Under the pieces are notes generated by a model that was given only the letters and a program-made list of their open reading frames with translations, did not search any database and was not told the DNA's origin. This document shows, in pieces, positions 1-4,743 of a stretch of 6,347 bases of DNA. Position 1 is the first letter of the stretch; every line of letters starts with the position of its first letter. This stretch comes from Candidatus Woesearchaeota archaeon (GTDB taxonomy: Archaea; Nanobdellota; Nanobdellia; Woesearchaeales; WAPJ01). The translations under genes were made by a program, and so were the position numbers. The stretch lies in NCBI GenBank assembly GCA_015519985.1, contig WIAN01000105.1:1-6347 (forward strand). The letters run 5' to 3'.

Positions 1-590
1 TTTTTATCAACAATTTTTACAATTCTTAACTTTTCAATATTAGGAGGGAGTTTATTAGCTAACTTAACAAAACCTTCATTTTTTAAAGCTTCTTCTCTAT
101 CAATATAATAAACTTCAACAACACCATCATTTTTAATAATATTGTTTAATTCTTCAATTTTCTTTTCAACTAATTCTTTAGAAAAATCTTTAAGATTAAA
201 ATCCATTCTTGACTTTTCCAATTCAATACTGTTACCTGTAATTAATGCTCCTTCTTTATGAAATAAACTTGATAAAAGATGAGCAACAGTATGACTTTTC
301 ATCAAATGATACCTTCTATCCCAATCTAGAATGAGTTTAACTTCATCATTTTCATTTAAACCTTCAACATCAACTTCGTGAGAAATAACATTATTTTTTT
401 TAATAGAAAAAATTACATTAAAAACCTTATTATCTTTCTTCCTTAAAATTTTTCCAGTATCATATAAAACTCCACCAGCATTAGGATAAAAAATAGTTTG
501 TTTTAAAACAATATATTTTCCATTAACAGAATCAACAACACTATCTAATTCTTTCAAATACATATCATCTTCATAAACAGCTTGCTTCAA
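1..590 (-). CDS. alaX: Alanyl-tRNA editing protein AlaX, 3' end outside window
   Basis: This is a free-standing relative of the AlaRS editing domain. The family hydrolyses Ser-tRNA(Ala) and Gly-tRNA(Ala) in the cytoplasm. The reading frame gives 196 residues before running off base 1. It shows the N-terminal barrel signature FYPNAGGVLYDTG (residues 34-46), the first zinc-binding pair HTVAH (H100, H104), and TGNSIELEKSRMDFNL (118-133), typical of AlaX. The second zinc motif (GGTH-like) should lie just beyond the edge after LRIVKIVDK. The usual GGQ of the barrel motif reads GGV here. The TTG start at 590 is chosen because AGAGGTG (597-603) sits 6 nt upstream. An in-frame GTG at 599 lies inside that site, and the ATG at residue 10 would cut into the conserved N-terminal strand. 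The gene begins 28 bp after tRNA-Gly on the same strand. Length so far fits AlaX-M (a little over 200 aa) but AlaX-L cannot be excluded. Confidence 0.9.
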   Translation of the reverse strand, partial: MKQAVYEDDMYLKELDSVVDSVNGKYIVLKQTIFYPNAGGVLYDTGKILRKKDNKVFNVIFSIKKNNVISHEVDVEGLNENDEVKLILDWDRRYHLMKSHTVAHLLSSLFHKEGALITGNSIELEKSRMDFNLKDFSKELVEKKIEELNNIIKNDGVVEVYYIDREEALKNEGFVKLANKLPPNIEKLRIVKIVDK

Positions 591-596
591 AAAAAA

Positions 597-603
597 CACC
601 TCT
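597..603 (-). promoter_or_regulatory. Ribosome binding site of alaX
   Basis: The minus strand reads AGAGGTG, a near-perfect match to the anti-SD CCUCC region, followed by exactly six T residues and then TTG. It decides the alaX start: the in-frame GTG at 599 is part of this site and so is unlikely to be the initiator. Confidence 0.75.
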
Positions 604-618
604 AAAAATATAAAAATA

Positions 619-691
619 TGCGGTGGCCGGGATTCGAACCCGGATTACCACCGTGGCAGGGTAGTGTCCTAACCAATTAGACTACCACCGC
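619..691 (-). tRNA. tRNA-Gly (anticodon GCC)
   Basis: The minus strand folds into a complete 73-nt cloverleaf. The acceptor stem is GCGGTGG/CCACCGC, the D stem GTCT/GGAC with a 9-nt loop containing GG, and the anticodon stem CTACC/GGTGG with loop CTGCCAC. The T arm is CCGGG-TTCGAAT-CCCGG, and the variable loop has 4 nt. The anticodon GCC (complement at 655-657) reads GGC and GGT glycine codons. The discriminator is A (619), and CCA is not encoded because the next bases are CAT. G1-C72 and C2-G71 are normal glycine identity pairs. A73 with no CCA fits an archaeal rather than a typical bacterial tRNA-Gly, which usually has U73. There is no intron. Its strong structure and higher GC stand out from the surrounding A/T-rich DNA. 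Confidence 0.97.
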
Positions 692-720
692 AAAAAAACT
701 TGAAATTTAGAAAAATGTTT

Positions 721-735
721 CTATTTAAAACTTTT
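721..735 (-). promoter_or_regulatory. Archaeal-type promoter of tRNA-Gly (and alaX)
   Basis: The minus strand reads AAAAG followed by TTTTAAATAG, a good BRE plus TATA box. The TATA centre is about 35 bp before the first tRNA base, so a start roughly 25-27 bp downstream would leave a leader of about 8-10 nt for RNase P to remove. This is a pattern match only. It lies in the 56-bp gap after the VIT1/CCC1 stop codon. Confidence 0.55.
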
Positions 736-747
736 ATGATTAAAAAC

Positions 748-1560
748 TTATGGAACTATAAAGTTCATTAAAACTCCAAGATAATAAGATATTATCATTA
801 ACAAAGCAGCTATGAAAAAAGTTTCAAAACCAGATTTTAAAAAGTTTTGTTTAGTGATTTTAGTTTTAAAAGCACCGACTAAAAAAGCAATGAATAGAGA
901 AATAAAAATACTATAAAAAAAAACGTTGTTAAAAGTATAAATTTCATTAACAATATAGGGAATAATAGGCATAAAAGCACCAAATAAAAAAGCTAAGAAC
1001 ATAAAAACAGAATCTTTGTAAGGATTGTGGTTGTTTTTAAATTCTATTCCTTTAATGTCCCTAACAACAATTTCAGCCCAATTGTTTTTATCAACAACAA
1101 TATTTTTAACAACATCATCTAAAGTTTTACCTTTAAAACCAATGCTTTTAAAATATTCTTTTAACTCTAAAATTTTAACTTTATATTGAGAAGAATTTTT
1201 TTTTAAACTTTTAATATACTTTTTTTCTTCCTCCAAAATTGCTTTAAAAGTTTCATTTTCACTCTTAGTACTTAACCAAGCTCCGAAAGCCATGCTTAAA
1301 CCGTCACTAATAGCATTAATCAAAGCAGCAATAATAATAATTCTATTAGAAATTACTGCTCCAGTAAAACCAGCAATTACAGTAAAAGTAGTGACTAAAC
1401 CATCATTAAAACCAAAAACCAACTCCCTAATACTAACATTGTTATTCTTATTATTGTTTTTATCACTATCATTATTATCTTCTTTTTCACTCTTAATTTT
1501 TCTTTTCTTTTTTTTTTCTAAAAATAAACTTTTAAAAAAAATATAAATTTTGTAAAGCAT
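748..1560 (-). CDS. VIT1/CCC1 family iron/manganese transporter
   Basis: This is a membrane transporter of the VIT1/CCC1 family, whose members move Fe2+ or Mn2+ out of the cytoplasm, commonly by proton exchange. Numbered from the ATG at 1560 (270 aa), it has five hydrophobic segments near residues 50-70, 75-97, 183-204, 210-231 and 243-266. The first carries the signature VFGFNDGLVTTFTVIAGFTGA-like stretch, with the conserved Asp-Gly of FNDG. The second ends in SDGLSMAFGAWLSTKSENE, matching the family's second conserved block. Between segments 2 and 3 is an approximately 85-residue charged loop with a Glu triplet (EEEKK), corresponding to the cytoplasmic metal-binding helices. The first 45 residues are hydrophobic, then Lys- and Asn-rich, and are not typical of the family. 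An in-frame TTG at 1581 would add 7 residues. Neither start has an SD site; I prefer the ATG because a TATA-like stretch lies about 25 bp upstream. Metal specificity cannot be read from the sequence. Confidence 0.88.
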   Translation of the reverse strand: MLYKIYIFFKSLFLEKKKKRKIKSEKEDNNDSDKNNNKNNNVSIRELVFGFNDGLVTTFTVIAGFTGAVISNRIIIIAALINAISDGLSMAFGAWLSTKSENETFKAILEEEKKYIKSLKKNSSQYKVKILELKEYFKSIGFKGKTLDDVVKNIVVDKNNWAEIVVRDIKGIEFKNNHNPYKDSVFMFLAFLFGAFMPIIPYIVNEIYTFNNVFFYSIFISLFIAFLVGAFKTKITKQNFLKSGFETFFIAALLMIISYYLGVLMNFIVP

Positions 1561-1579
1561 AAAAAAAATAATGTAAAAC

Positions 1580-1591
1580 AATTTAAAAAAT
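1580..1591 (-). promoter_or_regulatory. TATA-like element upstream of VIT1/CCC1 gene
   Basis: The minus strand reads AATTTTTTAAAT, centred about 25 bp before the ATG at 1560. That spacing predicts transcription starting at or next to the ATG, a leaderless mRNA, which fits the absence of any SD sequence there. The surroundings are almost pure A/T, so the match may be fortuitous. Confidence 0.3.
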
Positions 1592-1593
1592 TA

Positions 1594-1684
1594 ACTAAAA
1601 AAAACAAAAATAAAGAAAAAAACAAAAAATAAAACAATAAGAAAATAAATAAAAAAACTAAAAATAAAAAAACAAAAAAATATT
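1594..1684 (-). terminator. Oligo-T terminator region after the HD-domain gene
   Basis: Directly after the TAA stop (1685-1687), the transcribed strand carries five runs of seven or eight T within about 90 bp, complementary to A runs at 1597-1604, 1616-1622, 1651-1657, 1666-1672 and 1674-1680. Only a handful of G or C bases occur, and no hairpin is visible. Hairpin-free U-rich tracts are the normal intrinsic termination signal of many archaea. It would separate the HD transcript from the VIT1/CCC1 gene. Confidence 0.6.
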
Positions 1685-3781
1685 TTATTGATTCCTATAA
1701 GTTTCAATAGCTAAAATACCTTCTGGAAAATCACTTTTAGAATAAACTTTTTCATAAAAAGATAAAACAACATCAACATTATTTACAAAAAAATCTTTAA
1801 AAATAGGATTATAAGTAGTGCCAAATTCATTCATAACAGTAGTAATAGCATCAACAACAGTTCTAGTTCTATAATGTCTTTTTTTATCATACTCTCTGTC
1901 TATAGAAGAAGCAGCAATAGCATCTATAGAATCAGCAATTCTTAAAAGAGAAACAATGCTAGAAAAAGGAACATCGACAATAAAATCATAAAAACCTTCA
2001 CCAGAAGGATAATTAGCTCCAAAACCTTCAGAAGAATAATTTTTATGATGATACAAAGCAGAATATTTAAAAACATCATCTAAACTCATAGCTTCTAAAA
2101 GTTTATAACCAAGAATAGTATGTTGTTGTATTTCAAAAAACTCTTCGTCAGAAAGTTTAAAAGGTTTTTTCAAGACTTCAGTTCTTATAAATAATTTACC
2201 GATATCATGCAAAGCACCTATAAGTTTTAAAGTTTCAAAATCAAAATTTGAAAATTCTTCAAAACTATTTTTGTATTTGCCATCGTTATAAAATTTATTA
2301 TTAATCAAATAAGTTTTATAACTTTCTGCTAACAAAGAAAATAATTCTCCAACTCTAGAAGAATGACCTTTAAAAGCATCAACTTCATCAACTCTCTCAA
2401 TCATAGAATTTAAAATTCCTGGTTGTTCAGAAACACCAACAGATTTATAAGCAGAACCAAAAAGTGAAATAATTTTATCAGTATAAAAATCAGGGCTTTC
2501 AAAAGAAATTTTTTCTCTCAATTTAGATTCTAAAAATTGTAAAAAATTAACATCATTATATAAATCTCTTATTTTTTCTAAACTTTTACTATTAAAAACT
2601 CTGCTTTTATCACCTACATATTCTTTAAAAAGTTCTGTAAAAAAATCTCTTGGTAAATAACGTAATTGTTCTTCAGAAGAAAGAATTTGTTCTCTCATAG
2701 AAGAAAGCTCTCTTAAAGCAGTACTAATATAAGGCTCGTTCAAATTAGGATTTTCAAATAAAGAAGAAGCAAAATCAATAGCAGTAATAGCAGTCTCAAC
2801 TCTAGATTTTATTCTTTTAAAAATGTTACGATGAGCTTCTTCAATAGAAGAAATATTATCTTCAAAAGAATTTACTAATAAATTATAAATTTCTTTCTTT
2901 CTTAAAAAAGGGAATAAAAAATGTGCAAGTCTTCTAAAACCAGTTTTAAATCTTAAAAAATAAGGAACATTAGGATAAGTAATGGTAAAAGAAGCACTAA
3001 AAGGTAAAAAAGAAGAATAATCTTCATAAACTTTAATATCTTCAGGCCTTCCTTTAAACATACCAATATCAGAAAAATCACCTTTAGAAATACTAGAAAT
3101 AACAGAATCATTAAATAAAACAGGCAACAAAGATAAAAAATCACGAGTAAAATATAAATTATGTCTAATATGTCTTTTAATAAAATCACTAGTAAAATAT
3201 TCTTCTAACTCTTCAAAATAAAGTTTTTTAACTTTATATTTAAAAGAATATTCTCTTCCAAAAAGACTTTTTCCTTTTTTAACATCAATCTCTATAGCGT
3301 CAGTTAATTTTTTAAGATCAACTTGTAAAGAAGACATAAAACTATTGAAAGGCAAAAAAGCACCTATAATTCTTATATGAGCATGATAATATTTTAAAGA
3401 AGAAGCAATTAAAAAATCATTAATATTAAAATCAAAACCTTTATTCTTAAAAATTTTAAAAACATATTCGTAAAGCAAAGCAAAAGTAGGAGCATTAACA
3501 TAAGACAAATTTTTAGGAATAGAAGAATTTTGTATAGACAATAGTGTTTTTAACTTTTCTTTATCAGAATCATAAGCAAAAGAAGAATCAATAAGTTCCA
3601 TAAAAGAATCAAAAATGTTAAGTTTTAAAGCTAAATCTCTTAAAGCAAGAATATAAGCACTAGAAGCAGCATTAGAAGAAAAAACGTTCTCTATAGGTTT
3701 TTTCAATACAATCTCCTCTAAATTTCCTTCAATAACAGGATTTTTTTCTTCCAAAATGAGCTCTAAGGAATTGTTTTCCAT
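1685..3781 (-). CDS. HD-domain (HD-GYP-like) phosphohydrolase with long unrecognised N-terminus
   Basis: This is a soluble 698-residue protein without signal peptide or membrane segments. The C-terminal part (about 465-680) is a metal-dependent HD domain. Visible ligand motifs are KGHSSRV (H473), LHDIGK (H525, D526, K529), QQHTILGYKLL (H554), YHHK (H578, H579) and RIADSIDAI (D617). Order and sequence are closest to HD-GYP enzymes, which hydrolyse cyclic dinucleotides, but the GYP signature is degenerate: after HH it reads EGFGANYPSG (585-594). The H473-to-HD distance is about 52 residues, roughly 20 longer than usual, with an insertion around 490-515. Residues 1-450 match no family I recognise; they are mixed hydrophobic and charged, probably mostly helical, with a Ser-rich stretch near 35-41. 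The ATG at 3781 has GAGGT 8 nt upstream. HD metallophosphohydrolase is solid; the substrate (cyclic dinucleotide, other nucleotide) is unknown. Confidence 0.88.
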   Translation of the reverse strand: MENNSLELILEEKNPVIEGNLEEIVLKKPIENVFSSNAASSAYILALRDLALKLNIFDSFMELIDSSFAYDSDKEKLKTLLSIQNSSIPKNLSYVNAPTFALLYEYVFKIFKNKGFDFNINDFLIASSLKYYHAHIRIIGAFLPFNSFMSSLQVDLKKLTDAIEIDVKKGKSLFGREYSFKYKVKKLYFEELEEYFTSDFIKRHIRHNLYFTRDFLSLLPVLFNDSVISSISKGDFSDIGMFKGRPEDIKVYEDYSSFLPFSASFTITYPNVPYFLRFKTGFRRLAHFLFPFLRKKEIYNLLVNSFEDNISSIEEAHRNIFKRIKSRVETAITAIDFASSLFENPNLNEPYISTALRELSSMREQILSSEEQLRYLPRDFFTELFKEYVGDKSRVFNSKSLEKIRDLYNDVNFLQFLESKLREKISFESPDFYTDKIISLFGSAYKSVGVSEQPGILNSMIERVDEVDAFKGHSSRVGELFSLLAESYKTYLINNKFYNDGKYKNSFEEFSNFDFETLKLIGALHDIGKLFIRTEVLKKPFKLSDEEFFEIQQHTILGYKLLEAMSLDDVFKYSALYHHKNYSSEGFGANYPSGEGFYDFIVDVPFSSIVSLLRIADSIDAIAASSIDREYDKKRHYRTRTVVDAITTVMNEFGTTYNPIFKDFFVNNVDVVLSFYEKVYSKSDFPEGILAIETYRNQ

Positions 3782-3789
3782 ACTATACT

Positions 3790-3796
3790 ACCTCAC
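3790..3796 (-). promoter_or_regulatory. Ribosome binding site of the HD-domain gene
   Basis: The minus strand reads GTGAGGT, with 8 nt between GAGGT and the ATG at 3781. It supports this start for the 698-residue protein; no other in-frame start is better placed. Confidence 0.7.
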
Positions 3797-3874
3797 TAAA
3801 AAAGTTTTAAAAAACAAAAAAAATAAATGAACAAGTATCATAATAAACAGTATAAATATGTAAAAAGAGATTAG

Positions 3875-3890
3875 AGTTTATAAACTTTTT
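3875..3890 (-). promoter_or_regulatory. BRE/TATA promoter of the HD-domain gene
   Basis: The minus strand reads AAAAAGTTTATAAACT, close to an ideal archaeal BRE plus TATA box. A start about 25-27 bp downstream (near 3854) gives a 5' leader of about 70 nt ending in the SD site. The core AGTTTATAAACT (3875-3886) is a perfect 12-bp palindrome, so the TATA itself is symmetric; the A-rich BRE side indicates leftward transcription. A weaker TATTTATAC match is at 3850-3858. Confidence 0.5.
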
Positions 3891-3920
3891 TAATATGAAC
3901 TACTATAAAGGGATAAAGAC

Positions 3921-3947
3921 AAAAAAATAGAAGAAAAAAATAAAAAA
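3921..3947 (-). terminator. Oligo-T terminator after the lipoprotein gene
   Basis: Immediately after the TAA stop (3948-3950), the sense strand has T runs of 6, 7 and 7 bases within 27 bp and no hairpin. This matches archaeal U-tract termination and separates the lipoprotein transcript from the HD gene, which has its own promoter just downstream. Confidence 0.55.
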
Positions 3948-4490
3948 TTATTTTTCAAAATATTTTTCTTCATAAGGAATATTTTCACATTCAAATTTAA
4001 AAATCATAGCTGCAGCTCCTTCAGTAGATTGTTTTATCATATTCATATAATCATAAAATTCTTGTTCTGTAAGATCAAAACAAGTCCAACCTTTAGTTTC
4101 TCCTAACATAAAACTTCTAGCGCATTTTTTATGTTCAATATTATCTAAAAGTTCTTCTGCAACTCCAATACCTTTATCTGTTTTAGATTCTGCTCTTTTA
4201 AGAACTTTATTTTCAGAAATATAATATTCATATTTTACATCATTATCAATAGTAGAACGACAATATTTTAAAATATTAGAATTTTCATTAACATTGCTAT
4301 CAGCATTCATATTAGCATTTGTATTGTCATTCATATTATTGCTATTAGTATCAACATTATTAAAATCATTATTTTGTGTATCAATAGCATTAGTATTATT
4401 ATCAATAACAACTTTATTACTACTACATGCAGAAACTACAAATAATAAAAATACTAAAAAAAACATTAAAAAAACAAATTTGCCCTTCAA
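3948..4490 (-). CDS. Small cell-surface lipoprotein with Asn-rich linker and four-cysteine domain
   Basis: This is a predicted secreted lipoprotein of 180 residues that I cannot assign to a named family. Numbered from the TTG at 4490, it has a signal peptide with MKGK, a hydrophobic core (residues 5-19) and the lipobox VVSAC, placing the lipidated Cys at 22. Residues about 31-72 are a low-complexity Asn/Asp/Thr linker, as often seen tethering surface domains. The C-terminal domain (about 73-180) contains four cysteines (C77, C123, C137, C168), enough for two disulfides outside the cell, around a GWTCFDLTEQEFYDYM-like core. The start is chosen because a perfect GGAGGTG (4497-4503) ends 6 nt before the TTG. 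The in-frame TTG at 4505, which would add five residues, overlaps that site. The gene is transcribed divergently from the adenylating enzyme. A binding or sensing role is possible, but nothing in the sequence shows it. Confidence 0.82.
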   Translation of the reverse strand: MKGKFVFLMFFLVFLLFVVSACSSNKVVIDNNTNAIDTQNNDFNNVDTNSNNMNDNTNANMNADSNVNENSNILKYCRSTIDNDVKYEYYISENKVLKRAESKTDKGIGVAEELLDNIEHKKCARSFMLGETKGWTCFDLTEQEFYDYMNMIKQSTEGAAAMIFKFECENIPYEEKYFEK

Positions 4491-4496
4491 AAAAAG

Positions 4497-4503
4497 CACC
4501 TCC
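4497..4503 (-). promoter_or_regulatory. Ribosome binding site of the lipoprotein gene
   Basis: The minus strand reads GGAGGTG, the full complement of an archaeal 16S CACCUCC tail. It is followed by CTTTTT and then TTG. It fixes the start at 4490 rather than at the longer TTG start at 4505, whose codons would consist of the SD itself. Confidence 0.8.
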
Positions 4504-4563
4504 AACTATAGTTATAAAAAATATTATTATAAAAAAATTTTATTTTAAATAAAGAAAAAATTA

Positions 4564-4577
4564 TTTATAAACATTTC
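4564..4577 (-). promoter_or_regulatory. TATA-type promoter of the lipoprotein gene
   Basis: The minus strand reads AAATGTTTATAAAT, with TTTATAAA at 4564-4571. A start about 25 bp downstream, near 4540, would leave a leader of about 50 nt ahead of the TTG. It shares GTTTATAAA with the HD-gene promoter. A second A/T-only candidate lies closer, at 4526-4540, so the exact box is uncertain. Confidence 0.4.
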
Positions 4578-4610
4578 TAAACTGAAAAATAAAAAAGTAA
4601 AAAATAATAA

Positions 4611-4722
4611 AGAAAGGATACAAAAAAACAAAATGAAAGAAAGAAAAAGTTTAAAAATGACAAAAGAATAAAAAAATAAAAGAAAGGAAACAGCAGTAAC
4701 AAAAAGAAACTTTTAGAAAGGA
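4611..4722 (+). repeat. Three direct copies of AGAAAGGA in the divergent intergenic region
   Basis: The octamer AGAAAGGA occurs at 4611-4618, 4681-4688 and 4715-4722, spaced 70 and 34 bp. The stretch is purine-rich on the plus strand and has few G bases, so the G pairs are conspicuous. They could be regulator sites for the divergent genes or a by-product of the biased composition. No function is known. Confidence 0.35.
4643..4658 (+). promoter_or_regulatory. Possible promoter of the adenylate-forming enzyme gene
   Basis: The plus strand reads GAAAAAGTTTAAAAAT, a BRE-like A/G run plus a TATA-like TTTAAAAAT. A start about 25 bp downstream, near 4680, gives a leader of about 60 nt ending in the AGGTG ribosome site. 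The whole gap is A-rich, so this is one of several possible boxes. Confidence 0.35.
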
Positions 4723-4732
4723 AAAAATTTTT

Positions 4733-4737
4733 AGGTG
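4733..4737 (+). promoter_or_regulatory. Ribosome binding site of the adenylate-forming enzyme gene
   Basis: AGGTG lies 6 nt upstream of the ATG at 4744, the same spacing as in alaX and the lipoprotein gene, and supports that start. Confidence 0.65.
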
Positions 4738-4743
4738 AAAATT

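Noticed and set aside
1292..1546. 84-codon plus-strand reading frame, hydrophobic and Leu/Ser-rich
   Set aside because: It lies antisense to the VIT1/CCC1 gene, has no ribosome site, and its composition is what the complement of that gene would give.
1594..1684. Long A-rich tract as a coding remnant or small RNA
   Set aside because: It has no stable structure and almost no G or C; a T-run terminator explains it better.
2953..3189. 78-codon minus-strand frame, very Leu/Ile-rich
   Set aside because: It is an alternative frame inside the HD-domain gene, whose own frame is intact with SD and motifs.
3875..3886. 12-bp palindrome AGTTTATAAACT as a repressor operator
   Set aside because: It coincides with a TATA box, which is naturally near-symmetric; there is no second copy beside it.
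748..4490. A single operon or defence island of the lipoprotein, HD and VIT1/CCC1 genes
   Set aside because: Gaps of 124 to 166 bp contain T-run terminators and separate TATA boxes, and the predicted functions do not connect.
4294..4548. 84-codon plus-strand frame resembling a membrane peptide
   Set aside because: It is antisense to the Asn-rich linker and signal peptide of the lipoprotein; repeated AAT/AAC codons read backwards give Leu, Ile and Val.
4633..4671. 12-codon frame (ATG to TAA) upstream of the PaaK-like gene
   Set aside because: It has no SD and is made of Lys-rich codons expected by chance in A-rich DNA.
4506..4743. A/T-rich divergent gap as a replication origin
   Set aside because: There are no origin recognition box pairs, no adjacent cdc6/orc1 gene and no local skew switch; low GC alone is general in this genome.
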